A stretch of 64,000 bases of DNA from Candidatus Poribacteria bacterium (GTDB lineage Bacteria; Poribacteria; WGA-4E; JAJDTR01), in NCBI GenBank assembly GCA_022827055.1, contig JAJDTR010000052.1, forward strand, positions 47,525 through 111,524, in the 5' to 3' direction. Numbering within the stretch: position 1 is the first letter of the stretch; each line of letters starts with the position of its first letter. Below the pieces are notes generated by a model, which did no database searches, was not told where the DNA came from, and worked only from the letters and a program-made list of their open reading frames with translations. This document shows, in pieces, positions 37,214 to 45,547 of the stretch. Both the position numbers and the translations under genes were made by a program.

Positions 37214-38596
37214 ATGGGCACACGGAATTGCTCTTTTCTTGTCCTCATAGCGATTGCTACCTTTCTAATTCCCACAAGCGTTGATCCTTCGTCACCACCT
37301 CAATTCGGCGGCAAACTCCGACACGCGGTATTTCAACGTGTAACTACGCTTGATAATTCCAATTATCTGAATTATGCCGAGTTGCAGATAGCCTCTCAGT
37401 TGTATGAAGGGCTTGTGAGGCGCACTAGGTACGGAGAGATTGTTGCAGGAATTGCTCAAAGTTGGGAACATTCATCGGATTACCGTACTTGGAGTTTCAC
37501 GATTGCTGCAGATGCCAGATTTCACGATGGCGAGGCAGTACGAGCAACTGACGTAAAAGAGGCGTGGGAACGGTTCATAAAAGAAAATTGGATGATCGCT
37601 GACGATTGGTTGAACCCGCTCTTTTCCATCGACGGGGCGATGAATTCTCGGCGCGGGGACTCTAATGCGGTTTCCGGCATCAACGTTCTTGACCATCGGC
37701 ATATGCGGGTTGCGCTTAAAGAGCCGGACACGGAGTTTTTAATAAAACTCACGGCGCCAACCGCATGGATCACGAAACCGGATATCTCAAACGGACGCGA
37801 ATTGCCTCCCGTAGGCACTGGTCGCTACCGTTTAGCGTCTTTTCAACCCGAGGACATTCGCATCAAGGCGAATGCCGCTTACACATGGGGAGCACCTTAT
37901 CTGGATGAAATCACGTTCCGCTACTACGGAGAAGTTCGCCAAGCGCTGTTTGATTTTGAATCGGGTATACTGGACTCATTACATTTACCAATCACCGAAA
38001 CACCCAGACGCCTCGACGACGATTCAGATGAAATCTTAATTCAAACGGACGCGGCGGTTGGAGTGTATCTTCGACGTATGTCAGGGCAATCCAAGCCGCC
38101 TGTATGGTTCGATGTACTGAAATACGCGTTTGACGTTGACGCGTTGCTACGGTTGCAGTACGGCGCTCCATTTACTCAGGCGACTGTAACGTTGTCGCCG
38201 CGATACTACAACCCCATCAAAGCACGTCGGCGCCTGGAGGGTTCGCCTGACGTTCGGCTTTTCTTCGCTCCCCTGCCGGACAACAGCGGAAACGAGATTG
38301 CCGCTCGATTACAGCGAAATCTATTGTCTCAGATTGGGTTGAAAATCTCTGTGGTCGATACACATTCCGCCCCACTTCGGAACGTCCTTAGGGATAAAGT
38401 CGCTAATCTTGCGTTGCTATCAGTTTCGCTCCTTCACGGTGCCGACACTGCCATTAACCAACTTAACCGTTCCGATGATTTGATTCTCCTCTATCTACTG
38501 CCGTCGAATTTTCTGTGCCAGTCGCATCTTCGCAATCTCAACATCGGCTGGGGCGGCGTAGTAGCTTTCGACCAAACTTGGTTAGCGGAACGTTAA
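37214..38596 (+). CDS. Solute-binding protein, SBP family 5 (peptide/nickel type), shortened
   Basis: Periplasmic binding protein related to DppA/OppA. 460 aa; full family members usually run 500-550 aa. An N-terminal signal peptide covers about residues 1-28. The first half aligns well with the family in order: A-S-Q-L-Y-E-G-L-V, then W-S-F-T-I-x-x-D-A-R-F-H-D-G-E and A-T-D-V-K-E-A-W. The C-terminal half is compressed and lacks the usual long second lobe pattern near the end. No permease or ATPase gene is adjacent, so it may have been recruited for sensing or surface binding. It lies between the HEAT lipoprotein (49 nt) and a small protein (58 nt), probably in one operon. Confidence 0.8.
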   Translation: MGTRNCSFLVLIAIATFLIPTSVDPSSPPQFGGKLRHAVFQRVTTLDNSNYLNYAELQIASQLYEGLVRRTRYGEIVAGIAQSWEHSSDYRTWSFTIAADARFHDGEAVRATDVKEAWERFIKENWMIADDWLNPLFSIDGAMNSRRGDSNAVSGINVLDHRHMRVALKEPDTEFLIKLTAPTAWITKPDISNGRELPPVGTGRYRLASFQPEDIRIKANAAYTWGAPYLDEITFRYYGEVRQALFDFESGILDSLHLPITETPRRLDDDSDEILIQTDAAVGVYLRRMSGQSKPPVWFDVLKYAFDVDALLRLQYGAPFTQATVTLSPRYYNPIKARRRLEGSPDVRLFFAPLPDNSGNEIAARLQRNLLSQIGLKISVVDTHSAPLRNVLRDKVANLALLSVSLLHGADTAINQLNRSDDLILLYLLPSNFLCQSHLRNLNIGWGGVVAFDQTWLAER

Positions 38597-38654
38597 GCCG
38601 GCAACGCGGGAACATACACCGCAATACTTTTCTCTAAAATCTTATCCAGACAAA

Positions 38655-38981
38655 ATGAAAAAGATAATTGGTTGTATACTCATAACTTCGTGTCTATTCG
38701 CCATCGCTCCCAGAACACATAGTGTGACCCCAAAAACCCGAGGAAAACTGGGGATGGTTGCGATTCTATCGGGGGTTGCGATCTTGACGCGATATCTAGT
38801 CAAGCGCGATATTCACGCTACTGAAAAACTACGTGCGGAGCTTGGTGCGCCGGACCGCACCATCGAGTTTGAACGCGGGTTTGACCATTGGCGCCTCCAG
38901 TGGCATGCAGAACGACAGTATCTGTTTCGGAACAACCTCCTGTTCAAAATAACGAAACGTAAGATCGCAAACGACGAATGA
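38655..38981 (+). CDS. Small exported or membrane protein, unknown
   Basis: 108 aa. The N-terminus M-K-K-I-I-G-C-I-L-I has a signal-peptide shape (basic, then hydrophobic to about residue 22). A second hydrophobic segment lies at about 32-46, then a charged C-terminal half rich in Arg and Lys. No family is recognised. It lies 58 nt after the solute-binding gene on the same strand, and a 506-bp gap follows, so it probably closes that operon. Confidence 0.6.
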   Translation: MKKIIGCILITSCLFAIAPRTHSVTPKTRGKLGMVAILSGVAILTRYLVKRDIHATEKLRAELGAPDRTIEFERGFDHWRLQWHAERQYLFRNNLLFKITKRKIANDE

Positions 38982-39487
38982 GTCCTGTCATTGGGAATTG
39001 GGGCAGTTCAGAATTGTGTCTCCTGAATCGCCGGAAAACTTCGGTCAAGATCCACGCTTACCCACAACTTCAGGGCATCTCGGGGATCGCGAAAACAACA
39101 TTCCTACAATATTCATAGCGCCTCTAGTCTCCCTCATGATTGAAATTAACGAGATGCCTGCCGATGCGCTACACACAAATATTCCCACGAGTTAAATCCT
39201 CTCAAACCGTCGAATTCTGTTTGTAAATCCACCGAAAAGTGCATCCGAAATTGTGTTATAGTTGGACATCGCAAGTTTGTCGGCAAAGTTCATCGGTGCG
39301 AGAATGAAAATTTTGTTCCGTAGAATTCGGTGCAACAGCCGATTATGCGTCGGATATCGCAGCACTGAATAGCACCGACCGCCGCCCAATCGCATCTTCC
39401 GAATACAATCAATTCGTCAATTCATCACTGTAGAATACGACGTTTTGGGCTGAATGCACCAAGTAGGTCTATTTGCCTGGAGGTAAA
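38982..39487. other. 506-bp gap before the selenoprotein gene
   Basis: No supported gene. The 65-codon plus-strand ORF at 38998-39195 shows no protein-like pattern. GTTATAGT near 39252-39260 could be part of a promoter. No terminator hairpin with a T tract was seen. Confidence 0.4.
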
Positions 39488-41020
39488 ATGAAAATCAATC
39501 TGAGCGGCGCCCTTCAATGTTCGACTAACGTGCAGGTAGAAGCACATTGGGATCCGATCGTGGATTCTACGTTCAATTTACACGAAGCTTCACCAATACA
39601 CGCCGAGTTGTTTGATTTTTCCCCGAGCTTACCCACAAAAGAATACGAAGTGGACGATTTCAAAGTGTTTCTTCCATCGTCGGCTGTGGAGATTGGGGAC
39701 GTGTGGCAACTCGAATCGCACGAGCTCATGCCATTCCTTCACCAGTTTCATCCGGGCGCAACGACAGCCCTACATAACGGCAGGGAGGGTGCTTGCGCGT
39801 GTCTCCGCGCGATTTCGTCCGATTATGCGGAGATAGCTTTCCGAATTCACGCCGAGTTGGTGCTGTCGAGCGATGCTTATGAGGCGTGGCGGGTCGCAAA
39901 TTCGCTGGATGACGATGAGGGAAAATCTCGTTATATCTTATCGCAGTTTGCGGGACATCTGGTGATTAACCTGAATAAGCGGAGCGTTCACGCGTTTTCG
40001 CTCTATCTACCACCCCGGAACAGCAATGTTGATATCGGCGCTTTTTATGCGGTCGATATGGTGTTTGTGCCTCGGATGGAACTGCTCGCTGCGAACACAG
40101 GCGATCATAACGAGATCGCATGGGAGTATGCCATTACGTCGGAAGAAGCCCGAAAAAAGTTAGAATTGAACTTTTATAAATTCGCTGAAATCGACTGGTT
40201 GCCGATTGATGAAGCAGTCGCACATGCTGAAGCGACAAATCTGCCCGTTCATGCAATCCTGGTTTGGGGGGCACTCGACGATGAATCATGCTGAGCGAAC
40301 GGTAAACGATTTAGGGCGGGTCCGCTCTCCAATTCGGAAGTAATCAGCACGCTTAACGAAAATTTTGTGAACACTTGGGTGCTTCTAAGGGAGTTACCAG
40401 AGCTGATAGAGGGTGCGAAAGGGGATGGTGTTCGTCGTGTCGCGGCAACGCTTCAACGGAATTACAGCGACTCCGTAGACATTCTGGTACTGACGTCGGA
40501 GGCGGAGGTCATTATGCACCAACCGGAGATGGCGCTCCCTTACAGGAATAGGACACAAGCTTACTCAATGCTGCTCCGGCGTTCCCTAGAAGTGTTTGGA
40601 GGAAAGCGCCGGTTGAATTCAGAAGCAAACCCTATCTGTTTGGGACGAAAGTGGAAAGAGGTTTCGAACACTCTTCGCGCATCCGGGACCGACACGCCGG
40701 ATTACACGCTCGTTGAAATAGACACAACCCCTTTCGAATACGACGGGATACTACACGTTAAGATTCGGGTGGGCGCGGGTGAGGCGGCAGGTACGTTTGA
40801 ATTGTTTGATGCCGATACAGACCTAACTACGGACGGGTCTCCGGGTGAGGCGCTTACCGGGGCGTGGGATGTTCCGCCCGGTGGAATCGGACACATACTT
40901 CACGGTTTCCAACGCGGAGATTGTTTCCTGCTCCGGGCTACGAGTTTGGACAGCAAGGCGGGGAGCACGAACTCTAATCTTGCGGACATTTACGTGACAC
41001 AAGAAGGGGAGTATACCTAA
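39488..41020 (+). CDS. Probable selenoprotein with Cys-Sec pair in a thioredoxin-like domain (TGA 40292-40294 read as Sec)
   Basis: A conceptual 510-residue protein with Sec269 encoded by TGA. The part before the TGA (268 aa) and the part after it are in one frame. ATG 39488 is preceded by GGAGGT. Residues 1-~230 are an unrecognised, mostly beta N-terminal domain without signal peptide. Residues ~235-385 look thioredoxin-like: helix D-E-A-V-A-H-A, strand V-H-A-I-L-V-W-G, then D-D-E-S-C-U at the active-site turn. After the TGA come a helix (S-E-V-I-S-T-L-N-E-N-F), a strand (V-N-T-W-V-L-L) and a later strand V-D-I-L-V-L-T. A SECIS-like hairpin follows the TGA. The C-terminal ~110 residues are beta-rich. 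Vicinal Cys-Sec suggests thiol redox chemistry. TGA is a normal stop elsewhere here. The alternative is a gene broken by a nonsense mutation. Confidence 0.75.
40307..40336 (+). promoter_or_regulatory. Bacterial SECIS-like hairpin
   Basis: AGGGCG (40313-40318) pairs with CGCTCT (40323-40328), one G-U pair, around the tetraloop GGTC (40319-40322). A lower stem CGATTT/AATTCG extends it with a CC bulge and one mismatch. The apical loop starts 24 nt after the TGA, inside the window used by bacterial SelB (roughly 16-37 nt), and has G in its first two positions, as in E. coli fdhF. Confidence 0.7.
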
Positions 41021-41063
41021 GCTCAATTTTGTACACTTAATGGTCTTCTCGCCAAGTACTTTC

Positions 41064-41069
41064 TATAAT
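41064..41069 (+). promoter_or_regulatory. Candidate -10 element upstream of the first propeller gene
   Basis: A perfect TATAAT in the 269-bp gap after the selenoprotein gene. The hexamer 17 bp upstream (TGGTCT) is a poor -35. It could drive the propeller series that begins at 41290; AGGA lies 5 nt before that ATG. Confidence 0.3.
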
Positions 41070-41289
41070 GAATTAGTGGCGCGGTCGAGACCTGGAGAGG
41101 GATCTCCATCGCACTCGTTATCCGCTCGTTTGATTGTTCCAACCCGTTGGTGTGTGGTGGTTTTCGGCACACGGCGTATGCCTACTGCTTTGAAGTCATG
41201 CCACCAATACTTTACGAATGTACCACTCAAGCGCCACATTTGATGATCGTTGGTCGCATCACACCATTCGGTATGAATGATAGGATAAG

Positions 41290-44200
41290 ATGGTATTGAA
41301 CAAGTGTTGGTTTGCCATTCTCTTGATGATTTTCGCGGGTTGCACTCTTGGTCAGCCCAACAAACAGGTGTCCACTGTGGGTGCGGCGGACATCGTATCC
41401 GCGGACTTTGCGCTACTTAGCGATCACATTCACGATGTTGCGGCGGGGGTGCATAACATTTGGGTGGCAACAGACAAAGGCGTCAACCGTTACATCAAAA
41501 GCGAAAAACGGTGGATGAGCTACACCGTCCTAGAGGGACTCGCAAACAACAAAGTTTCAAGCATTGCCGTCGAACCAGAATTCACTTGGTTTGGCACAGA
41601 ATCCGGAATTTCCAAATTTAAGGTTTCGACCGGAGAGTGGACGACTTTTAATCGGGACGATGGTTTGCCCAGCAATCGAATTACGGCAATCAGGACTGAT
41701 GGGCATTACGTTTGGTTTGGTACGGATAAGGGCTTGGCGAGATACCATAAGCCCATTAACATTTGGGCGCTAAGAACAACCGGCGATGGCGGACTGCCGA
41801 GCAATCATATTATTGACATTGCCGTTGAAGATGAGTACGTTTGGGTTGCAACCGACAAAGGGGTGTCGAGATACGATAAGAAGATTGACTCATGGACGCA
41901 ATTCACCAAAAGCGATGGTCTAGCCGACGACAAGGTGACAACGATTGCTATCGACGAAGATTATGTTTGGTTTGGCACGACGAATTTCGGTATCAGTTTA
42001 TACAGCAAGACAGATCAAGCCTTTGTGAAAACATTTACACGGGACGATTTACTCAAGACAAACAAAATCAACCGGATAGTGGTTGATGGATTGTACGTGT
42101 GGATTGGAACAGCAAACGAGGGAGTGCAACGATACATCAAGTCGGTGGATACGTGGATTCACTACAGTTTAGGCGATGGATTGCCGTCCGCGAACATCAC
42201 ATCAATTGTTCCAGACGGAAACTATGTCTGGTGCGGTACGCGAGAGGATGGAGTTGTCCAGTTTGACAAAATTAACGCCCTTTGGGCAACTGTAAGGAGA
42301 GCGGAGGGGCTGATTAACGACAACGTGAAGACAATTACACAGCGGGATGGGGTTTTCTGGATAGGAACCGCGATGGGATTAAGCCGCTTCAATTCGCGGT
42401 CCGGGGAATGGACGACTTTCTCCAAAGCGCACGGATTAATCACCAACTACGTAACCACCGTCACACTGGCTCGTGATGCTGTTTGGGTCGGGACAGCCAA
42501 AGGCTTGGGACGCTACCAAGATAACCGCTGGAAGTTTTGGCGGAAAAGGCACGGGCTCGCGGGTGATTTCGTACAGGCTGTGGTTGTCGTAGGCGAGAGG
42601 ATTTGGGTCGGCACGCGAACAGGCTTGTGTTGGTATGATGTTAAGGGGGACAAATGGTACATCCACGAAGCTCTTGGGAGCCATTGGGTAAGTTGTATCG
42701 CCCTTGATGCCGATTCGATCTGGGTTGGGACGGATCGCGGTGTGTTTCACCTGCCCTCGGGAAACGGCACCGAGAAACACTACTCCGAAACCGACGGACT
42801 GATTAGCAATCGCGTCACTCGAATATCGGTTGATGATGAACTCGTTTGGATTGGCACACAGAAGGGTCTAGCTCAATTTGATAAGAGAGACAGTCGGTGG
42901 CGAAATCTTACGACAGCAGAGGGATTGCCAAACAACAATGTCCGTGCAATCTCAGTTGTCGACGACACAGTTTGGGTAGGAACACCTCGCGGATTGGGCA
43001 AGTATTCAAAGGCATCTAAGTCATGGCAGCAATTTGATCTCACGCGGCCCGGAGTGGTAATGGGGCATGAGAACATCCGCGACATCACCGCTCATGGGAA
43101 TCAGATATGGCTGGGAACCGTTGGTGGTATAGGACGGCTGGACACAGAAAAGAATTCGTGGACTGCGATTCGGGCAAAGGAAAAGACCGACGTACTTCGT
43201 CATAGCCATATCCAGCACACGGCGTTGGACGGCGACTGGGTATGGTTTATAACGTGGATGAATACATCCAACGGTAGTATCGTTCGGTTCGACAAACGGA
43301 CGGGAAGTTGGACCCATTACATGAACGAAGACGTCAAGGCGGTTGATGCGCCGCCCATTGACCGCATTGACTGGTTTGATGTGGCAAAGGACCGCGTCTG
43401 GTTTGCTACCGAGAGCGGGATTTTGGCGTATTCCAAAGACTCCGACACGTGGCGACACTACACTATAAAGGATGGCCTTCCGAGCACGAAGTCTCGGTCA
43501 CTGCTTGTCGATGGTGAGGACGTATGGATTGGCTTGCGAGATGGGCGTTTCTGCCACTATCGTCTCGCTTCCGACACGTGGGAAACTCATGTAGCAACAA
43601 TCCGAGATCTTGCGTTCATGCGGCATCAGACACTCTTTGACGCAAACTCTCGATATGTTTGGATTCCCGCGCAGCACGATGGGGTATTGCGTTACGACAA
43701 GAAATTGGACTCATGGAGACGGTATACCGCCGCCGACGGCTTGACGAATCGTATAGCAAATATCGTCGCCGACGAGGACGATGTGTGGGCGTACGAATGG
43801 GAGTTGTTCCGATACGACGCGGAATTTGATCGATGGACTGTTATCGACAACAGACGGGGTTTGGCAAGGACGGGAATTAGAGAGCTGATTTCCGGCGTTG
43901 ATTATCTGTGGGTACTACATTCCGGACACTGGGGCGAAGAAGCCGGACACGTGTCGGTAAGCGGGTTTCACAAGAAGAATCGAACTTGGCAAGTGTTCCG
44001 GGGGCACCCCGAATCTGTCGGAAATAACTTCCATGATGTTCAGGAGACCGCCGGCGGGGTATGGTTCGGGGCGGAAGAGCACGGCGTGAGTCGGTTTGAT
44101 AAAGCCTCGTCATCATGGACCGTATTTTCGACGGAGGATGGATTGTTAAGCAACGAAGTTCACGACCATACTCTTCGAGTGGATGAAGACTACGTTTGGG

Positions 44201-45228
44201 CAGGCAGTGACCGTGGAATTAGCCGTTACGATTTAGAGAGGGAAATTTGGACGGGTTATACAGGCAATAGGGCACTGCTCTCTGACGTTATTCGGTCAGT
44301 CGCAGTTGATTCACATTACGTCTACTGTGCAACTGATAGGGGGGCAAGCCGATACGATAAAGAAAACGACATCTGGCTGACCATTGCACATGATCAGACC
44401 ATTGACCATGATCGTGTGACAGATCTTGCCGTTGACGACAGATTTGTTTGGATTACCAGCGGAAAAGGTGTAAGGCGGTTTGACAAGTGGGCTCATTGGA
44501 TAGATAAGTATGACGAGAAGAACGGTTTGCCAACGAACTATGTGAAGGTCGCAGCGGTAGGCAGACGGGCGCTTTGGGTCGGCACCGACCATGGTATCAG
44601 CAAATATAACACATTGTCGGAAGACGCCAATGCGTGGGAGACCTTCGCGCGCGCCGATGAAGTGGACACGATGTCGCTGTCCCAAGAGTTTGCCCAGAGC
44701 CTCGTTGATAATCGCGTAAGAAGTATTGCGGTCGGCAAACGCTACGTTTGGGTAGGTACGGAACGAGGGGTTAGCCGCCATGATCTGCGGCGCAGAACTT
44801 GGAAAACTCTCACACAGAACGAGGGGCTACTCGGTGATGAGATTAGCAGTATTTGTATTGATGGCGAATCGGTCTGGTTTGGAACAGAGAGCGGTGTTAG
44901 CCGCTTTAATACGAAGACAAAAGAGTGGGCATCTTTTGCCCGAGCCAACGATCTCGCCATTGACAAAGTGACCCAGATTGTCGCGCTGGGCAATGACGTG
45001 TGGTTTGGAACATTTGACCACGGCTTACTGCGCTTCAACAAGCGAACGCAGGGATGGAAACAGTTTACGCGGGCGGATGGATTAAGCCATAATCGCGTAT
45101 TGGACATTACCACGGACGAAGATTATCTCTGGATAGGGACAGCGCGAGGGCTAAGTCGTTATGATACGATCACCGACACCTGGACAATCTTTACTCGGCA
45201 TTTCGATCAGGAAGAAGATCGGCAGTAA
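41290..45228 (+). CDS. Giant beta-propeller lipoprotein, first of three paralogues
   Basis: 1312 aa. A lipoprotein signal with lipobox I-F-A-G-C ends at Cys18. The rest consists of ~40-46-residue units of the two-component-regulator-propeller type: Y-V-W-x-G-T-x-x-G-x-S-R-Y-D-K, then W-x-x-F/Y-T-x-x-D-G-L and a strand x-V-x-x-I-A-V-D. I count 29 units. Unit 15 is aberrant (V-W-F-I-T-W-M-N-T-S-N-G), and units 19-20 are also irregular. Four seven-bladed propellers plus one unit would fit the count. No Y_Y_Y, transmembrane or histidine-kinase domain follows, so it is a stand-alone secreted or surface protein. 319 bp separate it from the second paralogue. Confidence 0.87.
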   Translation: MVLNKCWFAILLMIFAGCTLGQPNKQVSTVGAADIVSADFALLSDHIHDVAAGVHNIWVATDKGVNRYIKSEKRWMSYTVLEGLANNKVSSIAVEPEFTWFGTESGISKFKVSTGEWTTFNRDDGLPSNRITAIRTDGHYVWFGTDKGLARYHKPINIWALRTTGDGGLPSNHIIDIAVEDEYVWVATDKGVSRYDKKIDSWTQFTKSDGLADDKVTTIAIDEDYVWFGTTNFGISLYSKTDQAFVKTFTRDDLLKTNKINRIVVDGLYVWIGTANEGVQRYIKSVDTWIHYSLGDGLPSANITSIVPDGNYVWCGTREDGVVQFDKINALWATVRRAEGLINDNVKTITQRDGVFWIGTAMGLSRFNSRSGEWTTFSKAHGLITNYVTTVTLARDAVWVGTAKGLGRYQDNRWKFWRKRHGLAGDFVQAVVVVGERIWVGTRTGLCWYDVKGDKWYIHEALGSHWVSCIALDADSIWVGTDRGVFHLPSGNGTEKHYSETDGLISNRVTRISVDDELVWIGTQKGLAQFDKRDSRWRNLTTAEGLPNNNVRAISVVDDTVWVGTPRGLGKYSKASKSWQQFDLTRPGVVMGHENIRDITAHGNQIWLGTVGGIGRLDTEKNSWTAIRAKEKTDVLRHSHIQHTALDGDWVWFITWMNTSNGSIVRFDKRTGSWTHYMNEDVKAVDAPPIDRIDWFDVAKDRVWFATESGILAYSKDSDTWRHYTIKDGLPSTKSRSLLVDGEDVWIGLRDGRFCHYRLASDTWETHVATIRDLAFMRHQTLFDANSRYVWIPAQHDGVLRYDKKLDSWRRYTAADGLTNRIANIVADEDDVWAYEWELFRYDAEFDRWTVIDNRRGLARTGIRELISGVDYLWVLHSGHWGEEAGHVSVSGFHKKNRTWQVFRGHPESVGNNFHDVQETAGGVWFGAEEHGVSRFDKASSSWTVFSTEDGLLSNEVHDHTLRVDEDYVWAGSDRGISRYDLEREIWTGYTGNRALLSDVIRSVAVDSHYVYCATDRGASRYDKENDIWLTIAHDQTIDHDRVTDLAVDDRFVWITSGKGVRRFDKWAHWIDKYDEKNGLPTNYVKVAAVGRRALWVGTDHGISKYNTLSEDANAWETFARADEVDTMSLSQEFAQSLVDNRVRSIAVGKRYVWVGTERGVSRHDLRRRTWKTLTQNEGLLGDEISSICIDGESVWFGTESGVSRFNTKTKEWASFARANDLAIDKVTQIVALGNDVWFGTFDHGLLRFNKRTQGWKQFTRADGLSHNRVLDITTDEDYLWIGTARGLSRYDTITDTWTIFTRHFDQEEDRQ

Positions 45229-45547
45229 GTTTGTCGCAAAGCTTCCAAAAGAGTACCGCTTTGAAGCGTCGGATAGTTGGAAGGATGGGAGAGCGAAGGA
45301 TTTCCTTCTGCACCGCTCTGAACGGGGCACTTCCCCGGACCGAATGACTGGCCTGCCGAGATTCTAGAATTATTGAGCATTCCATTCTCAATTTGATGAT
45401 TGAACAAAGAACCCTAACGCGCTTGATATCCATTCGCTTGATTGCTTCTACAGTTGACCTGTCAAATTAATCTATCGTCATCAAATTGCCTGGCTCCGCT
45501 CCTTTCATCTCACGCCCGACTGGCAGTTCACTTTCCTGAAGATCGAC
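45229..45547. other. 319-bp gap between the first and second propeller genes
   Basis: No gene supported. It contains TTGAC-CT-GTCAA (45454-45465), a short inverted pair that could be an operator about 85 bp before the next ATG. No T-tract terminator was seen. Confidence 0.35.

Noticed and set aside
38998..39195. 65-codon ORF before the selenoprotein gene
   Set aside because: No hydrophobic core or motif, poor start context.
40292..40294. TGA reassigned as Gly or Trp (alternative genetic code)
   Set aside because: Several clear genes here (recD2, PQQ enzyme, ldh2, phoH, third propeller) end correctly at TGA, so it is a stop by default.
40367..41020. Separate 217-aa gene starting at a GTG
   Set aside because: It is in the same frame as the upstream ORF, starts in the middle of a thioredoxin-like strand and lacks a ribosome binding site. 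Reading it as the second half of one selenoprotein explains it better.
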